A stretch of DNA of 64,000 nucleotides from Gammaproteobacteria bacterium Milos-ODIII6 (lineage in GTDB: Bacteria > Pseudomonadota > Gammaproteobacteria > Chromatiales > Chromatiaceae): the NCBI GenBank assembly GCA_029228645.1, contig JAPTHR010000004.1, positions 1 through 64,000 of the forward strand. The letters run 5' to 3'. Shown here in pieces: positions 33,812-45,237 of the stretch. The translations under genes were made by a program, and so were the position numbers. The notes under the pieces were generated by a model. The model was not told the DNA's origin. It searched no databases and saw only the letters and a program-made list of their open reading frames with translations. Within the stretch, counting starts at the first letter, position 1. The number at the start of each line of letters is the position of its first letter.

Positions 33812-34903
33812 TCAGTTGTTCTGGATCACGATATTGGGGAACTTGGCCGCATAGCTCTTGGCCTGGCGCGACAGCTTGGCGGCCGCCTTGCGCGCGATCT
33901 CGCGGTAGATATGGGCCGGACGGGATTCCGGCTCGGCGACCACGGTCGGCTTGCCGGAGTCAGTCTCCTCGCGGATACGGGTCTCCAGCGGCAGTGCGCC
34001 GAGGAAGTCCACGCCGTACTGCTCGGCCATACGCTGACCACCGCCTTCACCGAAGATATGCTCCTCGTGGCCGCACTTGGAACAGATGTGGGTGGACATG
34101 TTCTCCACGATGCCGAGCACCGGCACCTCGACCTTCTCGAACATCTTGAAACCCTTGCGCGCGTCCAGCAGGGCGATGTCCTGCGGGGTGGTCACCACGA
34201 TCGCGCCGGAGACCGGCACCTTCTGTGCCAGGGTCAGCTGGGTGTCGCCGGTGCCCGGCGGCAGGTCGATGACCAGGTAGTCCAGGTCGGCCCAGTTGGT
34301 GTCGTTAAGCAGCTGCTCCAGTGCCTGGGTGACCATCGGGCCACGCCAGATCATCGGGGTTTCCTCGTCGATCAGAAAACCGATCGACATGGCCTGCAGC
34401 TCGTAGCTGCTCATCGGCTCGAGCGTCTGACCGTCCTTGGATTCGGGCTTGCCGGAGATTCCCAGCATGCGCGGTTGCGAGGGGCCGTAAATGTCCGCAT
34501 CCAGGATGCCAACGCGCGCGCCTTCTTCGACGAGCGCGAGCGCCAGGTTGACCGCGGTGGTCGACTTGCCCACGCCGCCCTTGCCCGAAGCAACCGCAAT
34601 GATGTTCTTGACGTTGTCGATCGGCTTGAGCGACTTCTGCACCGAGTGGGCGGTGATCTCCCAGCTGACGTCGACATCGCAGGATGCCACACCGTCCACA
34701 CCCTCGACCGCCTGCTTGACGGCAGCAGCAATCTCCTCCCGCACACCCTTGGCCGGGAAGCCGAGCACGACCTTGACCGAGACCTTGTCGCCATCGATGG
34801 CGATGTCCTTTACCGACTTGGCCTTGACCAGGTCGGTGTTCAGGTGGGGTTCGATGTAGCCCTGGATGGCGCCTTCGATCGCTTCACGGGTAACTTCTGC
34901 CAT
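33812..34903 (-). CDS. apbC: Fe-S cluster carrier ATPase ApbC (Mrp)
   Basis: ApbC/Mrp is a P-loop ATPase that carries [4Fe-4S] clusters to target proteins. The 363-residue protein begins with a MIP18-like domain (about residues 1-85). The deviant Walker motif is VASGKGGVGKSTTAVNLA near residue 105. ILDADIYGPSQPRMLG and YLVIDLPPGTGD follow. The cluster-binding CXXC (ICSKCGHEE) is near residue 285. It is divergent from metG, an arrangement conserved in many gammaproteobacteria. Given the many Fe-S proteins nearby it may be needed for them, but it is a general housekeeping factor. Confidence 0.93.
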   Translation of the reverse strand: MAEVTREAIEGAIQGYIEPHLNTDLVKAKSVKDIAIDGDKVSVKVVLGFPAKGVREEIAAAVKQAVEGVDGVASCDVDVSWEITAHSVQKSLKPIDNVKNIIAVASGKGGVGKSTTAVNLALALVEEGARVGILDADIYGPSQPRMLGISGKPESKDGQTLEPMSSYELQAMSIGFLIDEETPMIWRGPMVTQALEQLLNDTNWADLDYLVIDLPPGTGDTQLTLAQKVPVSGAIVVTTPQDIALLDARKGFKMFEKVEVPVLGIVENMSTHICSKCGHEEHIFGEGGGQRMAEQYGVDFLGALPLETRIREETDSGKPTVVAEPESRPAHIYREIARKAAAKLSRQAKSYAAKFPNIVIQNN

Positions 34904-35091
34904 TGCTCTTGACTCCTGATGCCGCGCCCCGCAGGGACGAGCTGAAACGGGTTATTTCACATGGGCGGCGATTCTAGCACCGCGTCCGGGGCAAACCCAA
35001 CGGAAACACTCGGGTTTTACCGCCCACCCGGTTCTCGTGGAATAATACGGCGCCTTGTCCCTTCCGCTTCACCACAGAACGCTACCCGGCC

Positions 35092-37146
35092 ATGCCTGAA
35101 ACACCGCGCAAGATACTGATCACCAGTGCCCTCCCGTATGCCAACGGCTCGATCCACCTCGGGCACCTGGTCGAATACATCCAGACAGATATCTGGGCGC
35201 GCTTCCAGAAACTGCGTGGCAACACCTGCTTCTACGTCTGCGCGGACGACGCGCACGGCACGCCGATCATGCTGCGCGCCCGCGCCGAGGGGATCGAGCC
35301 GGAGGAACTCATTGCTCGCGTCTGGAAGGAGCACACCGAGGACTTCGCCCGCTTCCACATCGATTTCGACAACTATCATTCGACCCACTCGCCGGAGAAT
35401 CGCGCCTGCGCCGAGTTGATCTACGCGCGCAACCGGGATGCCGGGCACATCGTGCGCAAAACCATCCAGCAGGCCTACGACCCCGAGGCGGAAATGTTCC
35501 TGCCGGATCGCTTCATCAAGGGTGACTGCCCGAAATGCGGTGCGCAGGACCAGTACGGGGACAACTGCGAGGTCTGCGGCGCGACCTACGCGCCGACGGA
35601 GCTGAAAAATCCGCGCTCGGCGGTATCCGGGGCGACCCCGGTGGAGCGGGAATCCGAGCACCTGTTCTTCCGCCTCGCGAACTTCGAGGACACCCTGAAA
35701 ACCTGGCACCAGGCGGGTCACGTGCAGGCAGAGATGGCCAACAAGCTGGACGAGTGGTTCGAGGCGGGTCTCGCCGACTGGGACATCTCGCGCGACGCGC
35801 CCTACTTCGGGTTCGAGATTCCGGATGCCCCGGGCAAGTATTTTTACGTCTGGCTGGATGCGCCGATCGGCTACATGGCCAGCTTCCGTCATCTTTGCGA
35901 CCGCGAGGGCATCGACTTCGACGCCTTCTGGCGCAAGGACTCCGAGGCCGAGCTTTATCATTTCATCGGCAAGGACATCATTTACTTCCATGCCCTGTTC
36001 TGGCCGGCGATGCTGCATGGCGCCGGCTTCCGCATGCCAACCGCGGTGTGGGCGCACGGCTTCCTGACCGTCGACGGCGCCAAGATGTCGAAGTCGCGCG
36101 GCACCTTCATCAAGGCCAGCACCTACCTCAAGCACCTCGACCCCGAGTACCTGCGCTACTACTTCGCGGCCAAGCTCAGCCCGCACATCGACGACATCGA
36201 CCTCAACCTCGAGGACTTCGCCCAGCGGGTCAACAGCGACCTGGTGGGCAAGGTGGTCAACATCGCCAGCCGCTGCGCCGGGTTCATCCGGAAACGTTTC
36301 GCGGGCAGGCTCGCCGGCAACGTCGATCAGCCCGAGCTCTACGAGACCTTCGTCAAGGCAGGCGCTGAGATCGCCGGACTGTTCGAGAAACGTGAATTCG
36401 GTCGTGCGGTGCGCGAGATCATGGCGCTGGCCGACCTGGCCAACCAGTACATCGACGAAAAGGCCCCCTGGGTGATCGCCAAGCAGGAAGGACGCGACGC
36501 CGAACTGCATGCGGTCTGCTCCATGGGCATCAATCTGTTCCGCGTGCTGATGGGTTATCTCAAGCCGGTGTTGCCTCACATGGCGAACGAGGCCGAGGCG
36601 TTCCTCGCGATCGAACCGATGACCTGGGATTCCCAGTCGGAGCCCCTGCTGGATCACGCCATCAATAAGTTCAAGCCGCTAATGACGCGCGTCGATCGCG
36701 ACAAGATCGGGGCCATGATCGAGGATTCGAAAGAGGATCTGGCAGCAGAGAGCCAGGTCGCTACGGATACGACTCAAAACAAGCAGGCGGATTCGCCGCT
36801 GCTGGCAGACCCCATCTCGGAAACCATCGGGTTCGAGGATTTCGCCAAGCTCGATCTACGCGTCGCCCGCATAGCCAAGGCGGAACACGTCGAAGGGGCG
36901 GACAAACTGCTCCGCCTGACCCTGGACCTCGGCGGCGAGACGCGCAACGTGTTTGCCGGGATCAAGTCCGCCTATGCGCCGGAGGATCTGCAAGGTCGGC
37001 TGACCGTGATGGTGGCCAACCTGGCACCGCGCAAGATGCGCTTCGGCGTCTCGGAAGGGATGGTGCTCGCCGCCGGTCCCGGCGGCAGTGACCTTTTCAT
37101 CCTGAATCCCGACGACGGCGCCGTTCCCGGCATGCGGGTCAAATGA
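35092..37146 (+). CDS. metG: Methionyl-tRNA synthetase
   Basis: MetG charges tRNA-Met. The 684-residue protein has the class I signature SIHLGHLVE near residue 18 and KMSKSRG near 330. A zinc knuckle CPKCG/CEVCGA lies near 146-163. A C-terminal EMAP/Trbp111-like tRNA-binding domain spans about 580-684 ([20 protein letters not shown]). This is the long, dimeric form found in enterobacteria. The ATG at 35092 gives [19 protein letters not shown], which matches the family start. It is divergent from apbC with 188 bases between. Confidence 0.96.
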   Translation: MPETPRKILITSALPYANGSIHLGHLVEYIQTDIWARFQKLRGNTCFYVCADDAHGTPIMLRARAEGIEPEELIARVWKEHTEDFARFHIDFDNYHSTHSPENRACAELIYARNRDAGHIVRKTIQQAYDPEAEMFLPDRFIKGDCPKCGAQDQYGDNCEVCGATYAPTELKNPRSAVSGATPVERESEHLFFRLANFEDTLKTWHQAGHVQAEMANKLDEWFEAGLADWDISRDAPYFGFEIPDAPGKYFYVWLDAPIGYMASFRHLCDREGIDFDAFWRKDSEAELYHFIGKDIIYFHALFWPAMLHGAGFRMPTAVWAHGFLTVDGAKMSKSRGTFIKASTYLKHLDPEYLRYYFAAKLSPHIDDIDLNLEDFAQRVNSDLVGKVVNIASRCAGFIRKRFAGRLAGNVDQPELYETFVKAGAEIAGLFEKREFGRAVREIMALADLANQYIDEKAPWVIAKQEGRDAELHAVCSMGINLFRVLMGYLKPVLPHMANEAEAFLAIEPMTWDSQSEPLLDHAINKFKPLMTRVDRDKIGAMIEDSKEDLAAESQVATDTTQNKQADSPLLADPISETIGFEDFAKLDLRVARIAKAEHVEGADKLLRLTLDLGGETRNVFAGIKSAYAPEDLQGRLTVMVANLAPRKMRFGVSEGMVLAAGPGGSDLFILNPDDGAVPGMRVK

Positions 37147-37317
37147 CAAAATTCTGGTCCACGCCGAAGCGCAGACCTCTTCAGAACTGCCATTTGCTGC
37201 CGTTGGCGTTATGATCCGGGAAATCGCACCTGGATCACGGAATCTCGTGGCAAGGCGGCTGGCCTGCGGCAACCGGCCAGGTCTGCCCGCACAGTACGAC
37301 AAGGACATCGCTCCTCT

Positions 37318-39309
37318 ATGCCTCTGAACCTGAAAAAACCGATTGCAGTTGGCCTTCTGCTTGGGCTGCTGAACTCGCCAGTGGCGCACGCCCTGTCGAT
37401 CGGCGAGACCGCCCTGAAGTCCTATCTGATGCAGCCGCTCAACGCCGAGATTCAATTGCAGGGCACCGAGGGGATGAACCCCGCCGATCTGCGCGTGCAG
37501 GTGGGCGACCCCGCCGAATTCGAAAAGCTGGGCATCGAATTCGACGCCTTCGCTGCAAAGTTGAAGCTGGCCGTGGAACCCCGCGATGGCGGCTGGATCA
37601 TTCTCGTCACAACGACCGAACCGATACAGCAGCCCTACCTGCAGTTCCCGATCCGGCTGCGAGCGGGGCCGATGCGCCTGGTCAAGGAAATCACCCTCCT
37701 GCTGGATCCGCCGAGGCGCGAGGTCAGGCCGGCGCAAAGCACCGCGCCCGCTCCCCGCGAGACGGCGGGGGCGCCCGGTCCCGGCGAACAGGCAGCCGCC
37801 GAGCGCCGCACCTACCGGGTGCGCGCGGGCGACACCCTGTGGCCAATTGCCGACCGGCTGCGTTCGCCGGAGGTCACCCGCTACCAGATGATGATCGCCC
37901 TGCAACGCGCCAACGCGGACGCCTTCGACAACGGCGACATCAATCGCCTGCGCGCCGGCAGCCTGCTTGCCGTTCCCTCGACCCGGGAGGCCCTGCAGAT
38001 CGGTCGCCGCGAAGCATCCAACGCATTCTGGCGCCAGCAGAAACCCCGCCAGGCGACCCAAGCGGCGGCTGCCGTCGCTCCGGTCGCCAGCATGGTGACC
38101 GGGTCAGACGCGCCCACCGGCTCGGCCGACGCCCCGTCCTCCAGCCAGGCAACCCCTGCAGCCCCGCTTCAAGAGGCCACCGCTGCAGTCCTGGAGGTAT
38201 TGCCACCCCCGCAACAGGAGGTGACGGAGGAACCGCTGGCAACCGACCCGGAGGCGGTTCAGCGTGAGATCCTGCGCAGCGAGGAAGAGAGCCGTAGCCG
38301 CGAACTCGAGCAGTCCAATATTCGCCAGCAGATCGCCAACCTGCAGGCCCAGATGGATCAGATGCAGGCGCTGCTGGCCCTCAAGGACCAGCAGATCGCC
38401 ACACTGCAATCGATTATCGAGACCGGCGCCCTGGCAAGCCAGCTGGATAGCGGGGACCCGGCAACAGCGCTGAGCGAAGCGCCTCCCCCCGCTAGCGCAG
38501 CGAGCGCGCCGCCAGAACCGGAACAGCCCCTGCAGCGGCCGCTGGCGGTGGACGCGGAAACGCCACTGGCCTCGCCCGATACACCGGCTGAGGCAGAGGA
38601 GCTCGCCTACCTGTGGAACTGGCTGTGGATGATCCTGGTGGCCATTGTCATCCTGCTGTTGGTGTTGCTCCTCAAGCGGCGCAGCAGTTCTGACGAGGTA
38701 CATGGCGAACTGCCGCTGGCGGCCTACCCGGAGACGAGAGGCAACAACACATCCCATCGCGAGGAACGCGCCCCGGCGCCGTCCCCCCCTGCACCGCCAC
38801 CGGTCGAAACGCGCGCCCCACCGCCCGCCGCGGGGCTTGCCGCGGTCCCGCCGGCGTTGGCAACCGGCGTCACCTTGGCTGAAACACTTTCCGGGACTGA
38901 AGAACCCCCGGTCGTCGAGCCACCGCCTCCAGCCGAAGCCGCGCCGCCGGAAGAGGAGGAGATCGACCTCGATCTCGGCCTAGACGAATTCAAGGACCTG
39001 CCGGAACTGGATGACATCCTGGTTCCCGGCGAGGACACCTCCGGCGAAGAGGTCACTGAAGAGGCTGAAAAGACGGACCCGATCGCCGCCTTCTGGAACG
39101 AACTGGACACCGACGAACTGGGAGAGGCCGACGCCGAACCGGAACAGAACGAGGAAGACCAGAGTCTCGAGATTCTGCTGGAGATGGCCCGCGCGTACGT
39201 CGAGCTGGGCGACCGGGACGAGGCGGTTGCCATTCTGAAGCAGGCACGCTCGGCTGCCGAGGACGATGAAAAACGCGTCCGGATCCAGGAAGCGCTGGAA
39301 GAGATCTGA
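37318..39309 (+). CDS. fimV: FimV-like peptidoglycan-binding hub protein
   Basis: FimV proteins help assemble type IV pili and polar complexes. The 663-residue protein has a signal peptide ending at HALS (residue 26) and the FimV N-terminal domain (GETALKSYLMQPLNAEIQL). A LysM domain lies near residue 165-220 (YRVRAGDTLWPIADRL). A coiled coil spans about 310-380. One transmembrane helix lies near 430-455 (LWMILVAIVILLLVLLLKRR). An acidic Pro/Glu-rich cytoplasmic region follows, and a short TPR-like C-terminus (LLEMARAYVELGDRDEAV). It is shorter than the Pseudomonas protein but has the full domain order. No pilus genes are nearby. Confidence 0.9.
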   Translation: MPLNLKKPIAVGLLLGLLNSPVAHALSIGETALKSYLMQPLNAEIQLQGTEGMNPADLRVQVGDPAEFEKLGIEFDAFAAKLKLAVEPRDGGWIILVTTTEPIQQPYLQFPIRLRAGPMRLVKEITLLLDPPRREVRPAQSTAPAPRETAGAPGPGEQAAAERRTYRVRAGDTLWPIADRLRSPEVTRYQMMIALQRANADAFDNGDINRLRAGSLLAVPSTREALQIGRREASNAFWRQQKPRQATQAAAAVAPVASMVTGSDAPTGSADAPSSSQATPAAPLQEATAAVLEVLPPPQQEVTEEPLATDPEAVQREILRSEEESRSRELEQSNIRQQIANLQAQMDQMQALLALKDQQIATLQSIIETGALASQLDSGDPATALSEAPPPASAASAPPEPEQPLQRPLAVDAETPLASPDTPAEAEELAYLWNWLWMILVAIVILLLVLLLKRRSSSDEVHGELPLAAYPETRGNNTSHREERAPAPSPPAPPPVETRAPPPAAGLAAVPPALATGVTLAETLSGTEEPPVVEPPPPAEAAPPEEEEIDLDLGLDEFKDLPELDDILVPGEDTSGEEVTEEAEKTDPIAAFWNELDTDELGEADAEPEQNEEDQSLEILLEMARAYVELGDRDEAVAILKQARSAAEDDEKRVRIQEALEEI

Positions 39310-39447
39310 CGGCATGCAGCGGGGCAGAACAGCGCCATATCGCAGCGTTGATCTGTCTCAATCGCCCAAGGTTTGCGCGGAAACCCGGTTTGCCTGCCCC
39401 AAGGCCATTGCTTAAGCTAGTCCTCCACTCCAGGATTTTCCTTATCC

Positions 39448-40029
39448 ATGGCCGAATACGCGCTCATTCTCGTCAGCACCGTACTGGTTAACAACTTCGT
39501 ACTGGTCAAGTTTCTCGGCCTGTGTCCCTTCATGGGGGTGTCCCGCAAGCTCGAGACCGCCATGGGAATGGGCTTGGCCACCACGTTCGTGCTGACGCTG
39601 TCGTCTGCCAGCAGTTACCTGGTCGACACTTATCTTCTGCAGCCGCTCGGACTGGGCTACCTGCGCACCATTGCTTTCATCCTCGTGATCGCCGCGGTCG
39701 TGCAGTTCACCGAGACGGTCATGCACAAGACCAGCCCGGTGCTCTACCAGGTGCTGGGCATCTTCCTTCCCCTGATCACGACGAATTGCGCCGTGTTGGG
39801 GGTGGCCCTGCTGAATACCCAGGAACAACACAACTTCGTCCAGTCCGCCCTGTATGGCTTTGGCGCCGCCGTCGGATTCTCGCTGGTCCTGGTGCTGTTT
39901 GCCGCGGTGCGCGAACGGGTCGCGGTGGCGGATGTCCCGGAGCCCTTCCAGGGAAACGCGATCGCACTGATCACCGCGGGCCTCATGTCGATGGCTTTCA
40001 TGGGCTTTGCCGGCCTGGTGGCGGGCTGA
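39448..40029 (+). CDS. rsxA: Electron transport complex subunit RsxA (RnfA)
   Basis: RsxA/RnfA is a membrane subunit of the Rnf-type NADH:ferredoxin oxidoreductase, which couples electron flow to ion transport; in E. coli it also reduces SoxR. The 193-residue protein has six hydrophobic helices and the conserved [18 protein letters not shown] and [13 protein letters not shown], with Cys residues in the membrane half. It is first of rsxABCDGE. One base separates its stop from the GTG of rsxB. Confidence 0.95.
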   Translation: MAEYALILVSTVLVNNFVLVKFLGLCPFMGVSRKLETAMGMGLATTFVLTLSSASSYLVDTYLLQPLGLGYLRTIAFILVIAAVVQFTETVMHKTSPVLYQVLGIFLPLITTNCAVLGVALLNTQEQHNFVQSALYGFGAAVGFSLVLVLFAAVRERVAVADVPEPFQGNAIALITAGLMSMAFMGFAGLVAG

Positions 40030-40030
40030 G

Positions 40031-40600
40031 GTGGGCGTGCTCTCGGCCATCCTGACCCTGGCCCTGCTGGCCGGCGTTTTCGGGCTGCTGCTCGGTTACG
40101 CGGCGGTGCGCTTCCGGGTCGAGGGTGACCCGATTGTCGACCAGATCGACGCCCTCCTGCCGCAGACCCAATGCGGCCAATGCAGCTACCCGGGCTGTCG
40201 CCCCTATGCCGAGGCCATCGCAGCGGGCGAGGCCGAGATCAACCGCTGCCCGCCGGGTGGCGAGGCAGGGATGATCGCGCTCGCCGACCTGTTGGGCCGG
40301 GATCCGGTTCCGCTGGAAGACGAGGAGGCCGCTGCCAAGCCGAAATCCGTGGCGTACATCCGCGAGCCGGAGTGCATCGGCTGCACCCTGTGCATCCAGG
40401 CCTGCCCCGTGGATGCCATCCTCGGCGCCGCCAAGCAGATGCACACCGTCATCGAGGACGAATGCACCGGTTGCGAGCTGTGCATCCCGCCATGCCCGGT
40501 CGAATGCATCGACATGATAGCCATCCGCGACACACCGGAGACCTGGCGCTGGCCCTACCCCGACCGCAAACCCTGGTTGCAGGAGGCCGGCGATGCCTGA
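40031..40600 (+). CDS. rsxB: Electron transport complex subunit RsxB (RnfB)
   Basis: RsxB is the peripheral Fe-S subunit. The 189-residue protein has an N-terminal membrane helix ([20 protein letters not shown]). A four-Cys Fe-S domain follows ([16 protein letters not shown] ... INRCPPGG), then two [4Fe-4S] ferredoxin motifs, [12 protein letters not shown] and [12 protein letters not shown]. The GTG at 40031 is preferred because the membrane helix begins there. An ATG at 40007 lies inside rsxA and adds unrelated residues. The stop overlaps rsxC by eight bases. Confidence 0.94.
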   Translation: MGVLSAILTLALLAGVFGLLLGYAAVRFRVEGDPIVDQIDALLPQTQCGQCSYPGCRPYAEAIAAGEAEINRCPPGGEAGMIALADLLGRDPVPLEDEEAAAKPKSVAYIREPECIGCTLCIQACPVDAILGAAKQMHTVIEDECTGCELCIPPCPVECIDMIAIRDTPETWRWPYPDRKPWLQEAGDA

Positions 40601-42182
40601 TTACCCCAAGCCGGCCTGGGACTTCCACGGCGGTCTGCATATCGACGGCCACAAGAGCGAATCACTTGCGACGCCCCTGCGCGAGGCGAAGATTCCAGCA
40701 AGCCTCACCCTCCCCCTGCAGCAACACATCGGGCTGGCCGCCGAACCGGTGGTGCAGGTCGGGGATGAGGTGCTCAAGGGACAACTGATCGCACGTGCCT
40801 CGGACTACGTGAGCGCAAATCTGCACGCGCCAACGTCGGGTCGCGTGACAGAGATTGCGGAGCGACCGATCGCGCATCCCTCCGGCCTGTCTGCTCAGTG
40901 CGTGGTCATACAAAGCGACGGGCAGGACCGCTGGACCGAACTGCCCGAGCCGATCGCGGACTTTCGCGAAGCCGATCCGGCCGACCTGCGCGAGCGCCTG
41001 CGCTGGGCGGGGATCGTCGGCCTCGGCGGTGCGGTCTTCCCCACCAACGTCAAGACCAATACCACCGGCCGGACCGTCGACACCCTGATCATCAATGCCG
41101 CCGAATGCGAGCCCTACATCACTTGTGATGACCGCCTCATGCGCGACCACCCGGGTGACGTGATCGACGGCGCCCTGATCCTGCAGCACATCGTGAGTGC
41201 GGCACGGGTGCTGATCGGCATCGAGGACAACAAACCCGAGGCGATCGCTGCGCTGCAGGCGGACATCGATACACGTGGCCTGGACGAGGTGAAACTCGTC
41301 GTGGTTCCGAGCAAGTACCCGAGCGGCGGGGAGAAGCAGCTCATCTACCTGCTGACCGGCATCGAGGTGCCTTCGCGCGGGCTGCCACTGGAGGTCGGCA
41401 TCCTGTGCCAAAACGTGGCCACCAGTGCGGCGATCGCGGACGCGGTGCTGCGCGGTCGCCCGCTGATCTCGCGCATCGTCACCCTGACCGGAAAGGGGAT
41501 AAGGCAACCCGGCAACCTGCGGGTGACCATCGGCACGCCGATACGGGACCTGGTCGAGGAGATGGGCGGCTACACCGGGCAGGCGCATCGCCTCATCATG
41601 GGCGGCCCGATGATGGGATTTGCGCTCGGCTCGGACGAGCTGCCCGTGGTCAAGGGCAGCAACTGCTTCATCGCCGCCTCGCGAGAGGAAATCCCGGATC
41701 CGCTTGCCGCTTCGCCATGCATCCGCTGCGGCGAGTGTGTCAAGGTATGCCCCGCGCAATTGCTGCCACAGCAGTTGTACTGGTATGCGCGCTCGCGGGA
41801 CTTCGACAAGACCCAGGATCATTCCCTGTTCGACTGCATCGAGTGCGGCTGCTGCGCCTACGTCTGCCCGGCGAATATTCCGCTGGTGCATTACTACCGC
41901 TTTGCCAAGACCGAAATCTGGGCGGGTGAAAGGGAGCGCGGCAAGGCGGATCATGCCCGCCGCCGGCACGAGTTCCACGAGGCCCGGCTGAAGCGCCTCG
42001 AGGAGGAACGCCAGGCGCGCCTGCGCAAGAAGAAGGAGGCCCTGGGCAAAAAGTCGGCCGCGGGTGGCGATCCCAAGAAGGCTGCCATCGAAGCCGCGAT
42101 GAAACGGGTAGCGGCCAAGAAGGCCGCACAAGGCCAGGAGCCGTCGCCGGAACAGGCGCGGGACCAGGAGAAAGAGGCCTGA
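40593..42182 (+). CDS. rsxC: Electron transport complex subunit RsxC (RnfC)
   Basis: RsxC is the NADH- and FMN-binding subunit. In the 529-residue protein, [13 protein letters not shown] near residue 145 and [14 protein letters not shown] near 168 are family hallmarks. Two [4Fe-4S] motifs, [12 protein letters not shown] and [12 protein letters not shown], lie at about 377-425. The C-terminal 90 residues form a Lys/Arg/Ala-rich helix, a common but variable extension in this subunit. It overlaps rsxB at the start and shares a base with the rsxD start. Confidence 0.95.
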   Translation: MPDYPKPAWDFHGGLHIDGHKSESLATPLREAKIPASLTLPLQQHIGLAAEPVVQVGDEVLKGQLIARASDYVSANLHAPTSGRVTEIAERPIAHPSGLSAQCVVIQSDGQDRWTELPEPIADFREADPADLRERLRWAGIVGLGGAVFPTNVKTNTTGRTVDTLIINAAECEPYITCDDRLMRDHPGDVIDGALILQHIVSAARVLIGIEDNKPEAIAALQADIDTRGLDEVKLVVVPSKYPSGGEKQLIYLLTGIEVPSRGLPLEVGILCQNVATSAAIADAVLRGRPLISRIVTLTGKGIRQPGNLRVTIGTPIRDLVEEMGGYTGQAHRLIMGGPMMGFALGSDELPVVKGSNCFIAASREEIPDPLAASPCIRCGECVKVCPAQLLPQQLYWYARSRDFDKTQDHSLFDCIECGCCAYVCPANIPLVHYYRFAKTEIWAGERERGKADHARRRHEFHEARLKRLEEERQARLRKKKEALGKKSAAGGDPKKAAIEAAMKRVAAKKAAQGQEPSPEQARDQEKEA

Positions 42183-43225
42183 TGCATTTCCCCATCACGA
42201 GTTCACCCCACCTGCAGGGCGGCAACGCCATCCGCTCTGTCATGGGCCAGGTGCTGCTGGCGCTGGTGCCGGGCACCGTCGCGCTGTGGTGGTATTTCGG
42301 TTGGGGCGTAGTGATCAACGTCGCCCTGGCCGGGGTGACTGCGGTCGCCGCCGAATGGCTGGTGCTCAAACTGCGCAAGCGCGACCCCTGGCCTGCGGTA
42401 TCCGACCTGAGCGCCCTTGTCACCGCCTGGCTTTTGGCGCTCGCGCTGCCGCCGCTGCTCCCCTGGTGGCAGACCCTGGTTGGCAGCCTGTTCGCTATCG
42501 TGCTGGTCAAGCAGTTGTTCGGCGGCATCGGTTTCAACCCATTCAATCCCGCCATGGCGGCCTATGCCTTCCTGCTGATTTCCTTCCCGGCCGACATGAC
42601 CCATTGGCTGCAGCCTTCGGTCCTGACGGGAGAAAACCTGCCCCTGCAAGAGACACTGCAGGCGATATTCCAGGGAACCGCGGTGCTGGGAGCGCAATGG
42701 GACGCCATCAGCGGCGCCACCCCGCTGGACCACATGCGCACCGAGCTGTCGCGCAACCTCATGATCAGCGAAATCCGCCAGAGCCCGGTCTGGGGTGACT
42801 TCGGCGGACTCGGCTGGGAGTGGGTCGGGAACTGGTTCCTGCTCGGCGGCCTGTTTCTGATCTGGCGTGGGGTGATCAGCTGGCGCATCCCGGTGAGCAT
42901 GCTCGCGGCGCTGCTCCTGATTGCCGGCATGTTCTGGGCGGTGGATCCGCAAACCCATCCCTTTCCCGCCTTCCACCTGTTCAGCGGTGCCGCCATCCTC
43001 GGTGCGTTTTTCATCGCCACCGACCCGGTCAGCGCCAGCACCACGCCGCGCGGGCAGCTCATCTATGGCGCCCTGATTGGGCTGCTGGTCTTCGCGATCC
43101 GCACCTGGGGCGGCTACCCCGACGCGGTCGCCTTCGCGGTGCTGCTGATGAACATGGCCGCGCCCACCATCGACCATTACACCCAGCCCCGGGTTTTCGG
43201 CGCCAGGGAAGAGGACCATGGCTGA
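42182..43225 (+). CDS. rsxD: Electron transport complex subunit RsxD (RnfD)
   Basis: RsxD is a membrane subunit with covalently bound FMN. The 347-residue protein has nine to ten hydrophobic helices. It carries the flavinylation motif SGATPLDHMR near residue 178, where the Thr is the expected FMN attachment residue. GGIGFNPFNPAMAAYAFLL is also typical. Its ATG overlaps the rsxC stop and its stop overlaps rsxG. Confidence 0.95.
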   Translation: MHFPITSSPHLQGGNAIRSVMGQVLLALVPGTVALWWYFGWGVVINVALAGVTAVAAEWLVLKLRKRDPWPAVSDLSALVTAWLLALALPPLLPWWQTLVGSLFAIVLVKQLFGGIGFNPFNPAMAAYAFLLISFPADMTHWLQPSVLTGENLPLQETLQAIFQGTAVLGAQWDAISGATPLDHMRTELSRNLMISEIRQSPVWGDFGGLGWEWVGNWFLLGGLFLIWRGVISWRIPVSMLAALLLIAGMFWAVDPQTHPFPAFHLFSGAAILGAFFIATDPVSASTTPRGQLIYGALIGLLVFAIRTWGGYPDAVAFAVLLMNMAAPTIDHYTQPRVFGAREEDHG

Positions 43226-43877
43226 GGGCCCCGAAAAGCCAGTTGCCTCGGCCCTGATCGGGGCCGCCGTGCTCAGCCTGTTTGCGATCATCGGCGCACT
43301 CCTGGTCGGCCTCAGCTACGAGGGCACCGTCGAACGGATCGCACAGAACGAGCGCGAGGCGCTTTTGACACAGCTGAATGCGATCCTCCCGGCCACCGAG
43401 TACGACAATCCGCTGCTGCAGGATTACCTCGACGTACAGGCCCCCGCACGCCTCGGAGCGCAGCAGACCCGGGTGTACCGGGCGCGCAAGACCGGGCAAC
43501 CCGTTGCGGTGATTCTTTCGCCGGTGATCGCGAACGGCTACAGCGGGGCAATCAACCTGGTGGTCGGAATTCGGCAGGATGGCCGCCTCGCCGGCGTGCG
43601 CGTGCTGTCGCACCGCGAGACACCCGGCCTCGGGGACAAGATCGAGGCCGACAGGAATCCCTGGATACTCGGCTTTCACGACAAATCGCTGCAGGATCCG
43701 GCGCCAGCACAATGGAAAGTACGTCGGGACGGCGGGGTATTCGACCAGTTCACCGGTGCTACCATTTCGCCGCGTGCGGTCGTGGCGGCCGTAAGGCAGT
43801 CACTGCTGTACTACCGCTCCGAGCAAGCCAATCTTTTCCGCGCGATTGATGAGAAGGGGAAGCCCGCCGATGGCTGA
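43218..43877 (+). CDS. rsxG: Electron transport complex subunit RsxG (RnfG)
   Basis: RsxG is a single-span periplasmic subunit with covalent FMN. The 219-residue protein has an N-terminal helix ([20 protein letters not shown]). The flavinylation motif [12 protein letters not shown] lies near residue 178, with Thr as the expected FMN site. [12 protein letters not shown] is also conserved. The first residue of the SGAT motif is Thr rather than Ser, a mild variation. It overlaps rsxD and rsxE. Confidence 0.94.
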   Translation: MAEGPEKPVASALIGAAVLSLFAIIGALLVGLSYEGTVERIAQNEREALLTQLNAILPATEYDNPLLQDYLDVQAPARLGAQQTRVYRARKTGQPVAVILSPVIANGYSGAINLVVGIRQDGRLAGVRVLSHRETPGLGDKIEADRNPWILGFHDKSLQDPAPAQWKVRRDGGVFDQFTGATISPRAVVAAVRQSLLYYRSEQANLFRAIDEKGKPADG

Positions 43878-44562
43878 CATTGAATACAGACGCATCACCC
43901 TCGACGGCCTGTGGCACAACAACCAGGCGCTGGTCGCGCTGCTCGGGCTGTGTCCCCTCATGGCGGTTACCAACACCCTGGTCAACGGCCTGGGGCTGGG
44001 ACTGGCCACCACGGCGGTATTGCTGATGTCCAACCTGAGCGTGTCCGGCATCCGCCACTGGGTGCGCGCCGAGGTGAGGCTGCCGGTGTTCGTGATGATC
44101 ATCGCCTCCTTCGTGACCGCGGTGGAACTGCTCATGAACGCCTATTTCCACGAGCTGTACAAGATCCTCGGTATCTTCATCCCCCTGATCGTGACCAACT
44201 GCGCCATCATCGGTCGCGCCGAGGCATTTGCCTCGCGCAATCCGATCAGCGCCTCCGCGGTGGATGCGCTCTCGATCGGGGTTGGCTTCACCCTGGTCCT
44301 CTCCGTGCTTGGGGGCCTGCGCGAGTTCATAGGCCAGGGGACACTGTTTGCCGGCGCTCCGTTGCTGTTCGGTGATATCGCCAGCTCCTGGGAGCTTTCA
44401 CTGGGAGAGGAATATCCGGGGGTGCTGCTGGCGATTCTGCCGCCGGGCGCCTTCATCGGCCTTGGCTTTCTGATCGCGTTGAAGAACATCATCGACAAGC
44501 GGCTCAGCTCCCGGGCGGTCGAGGTCACTGCCGCCACGGCTCCCGCCGGAGCCCCGTCCTGA
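43870..44562 (+). CDS. rsxE: Electron transport complex subunit RsxE (RnfE)
   Basis: RsxE is a membrane subunit related to RsxA. The 230-residue protein has six hydrophobic helices and the family motifs [19 protein letters not shown] and [16 protein letters not shown]. The ATG at 43870 overlaps the rsxG stop; a frame starting at 43846 would lie within rsxG. It completes the six-gene complex, and nth follows after 39 bases, as in E. coli. Confidence 0.94.
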   Translation: MADIEYRRITLDGLWHNNQALVALLGLCPLMAVTNTLVNGLGLGLATTAVLLMSNLSVSGIRHWVRAEVRLPVFVMIIASFVTAVELLMNAYFHELYKILGIFIPLIVTNCAIIGRAEAFASRNPISASAVDALSIGVGFTLVLSVLGGLREFIGQGTLFAGAPLLFGDIASSWELSLGEEYPGVLLAILPPGAFIGLGFLIALKNIIDKRLSSRAVEVTAATAPAGAPS

Positions 44563-44601
44563 ACCGGCATTCCTGCGCTACCTCCCTGACCAGCGACTGA
44601 C

Positions 44602-45237
44602 ATGAACCGCGCCAAGAGACAACAGATATTCGAGCGTCTGCGCGCCGACAATCCACACCCCACCACCGAGTTGCGCTACAGCTCACCTTTCGAGTTGCTG
44701 ATTGCGGTCATCCTTTCGGCCCAGGCCACTGACAAGGGGGTCAACAAGGCGACGGCGAGGCTCTTCCCGCTGGCCAACACGGCAGAGGCGATCCTGGGCC
44801 TGGGGGAACAGGGGCTGAAAGAACACATCAAGACGATCGGCCTGTTCAACAGCAAGGCGAAGAACATCATCCAGACCTGCCGTATCCTGGCAACTGAATA
44901 CGGAGGCGAGGTGCCGCGCGAGCGGCGTGCTCTCGAGGCCCTGCCGGGGGTGGGACGAAAAACCGCCAATGTCGTGCTCAACACGGCCTTCGGCGAGCCC
45001 ACCATGGCAGTCGACACGCACATCTTCCGGGTCGCCAACCGCACCGGCATCGGACCCGGGAAAACCGTGCTGGAAGTGGAAAAACGGCTGCTGCGACTGA
45101 TACCCGGGGAGTTCCTCAAGGACGCCCACCACTGGCTGATCCTGCTCGGGCGCTATACCTGCACCGCGCGCAAGCCGCGCTGTGGGTCCTGCCTGATCGA
45201 GGACCTGTGCGAATACCGGCACAAGGTGGTCGACTAG
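44602..45237 (+). CDS. nth: Endonuclease III
   Basis: Nth removes oxidised pyrimidines and cuts the DNA backbone in base-excision repair. The 211-residue protein shows the helix-hairpin-helix LPGVGRKTANVVLN near residue 114, with the catalytic Lys in GRKT, and VDTHIFRVANR near 138 with the catalytic Asp. The [4Fe-4S] loop C-X6-C-X2-C-X5-C (CTARKPRCGSC) is near the C-terminus. Its TAG stop is part of the CTAG that begins the second repeat element, so the element sits exactly at the 3' end of the gene. Confidence 0.96.
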   Translation: MNRAKRQQIFERLRADNPHPTTELRYSSPFELLIAVILSAQATDKGVNKATARLFPLANTAEAILGLGEQGLKEHIKTIGLFNSKAKNIIQTCRILATEYGGEVPRERRALEALPGVGRKTANVVLNTAFGEPTMAVDTHIFRVANRTGIGPGKTVLEVEKRLLRLIPGEFLKDAHHWLILLGRYTCTARKPRCGSCLIEDLCEYRHKVVD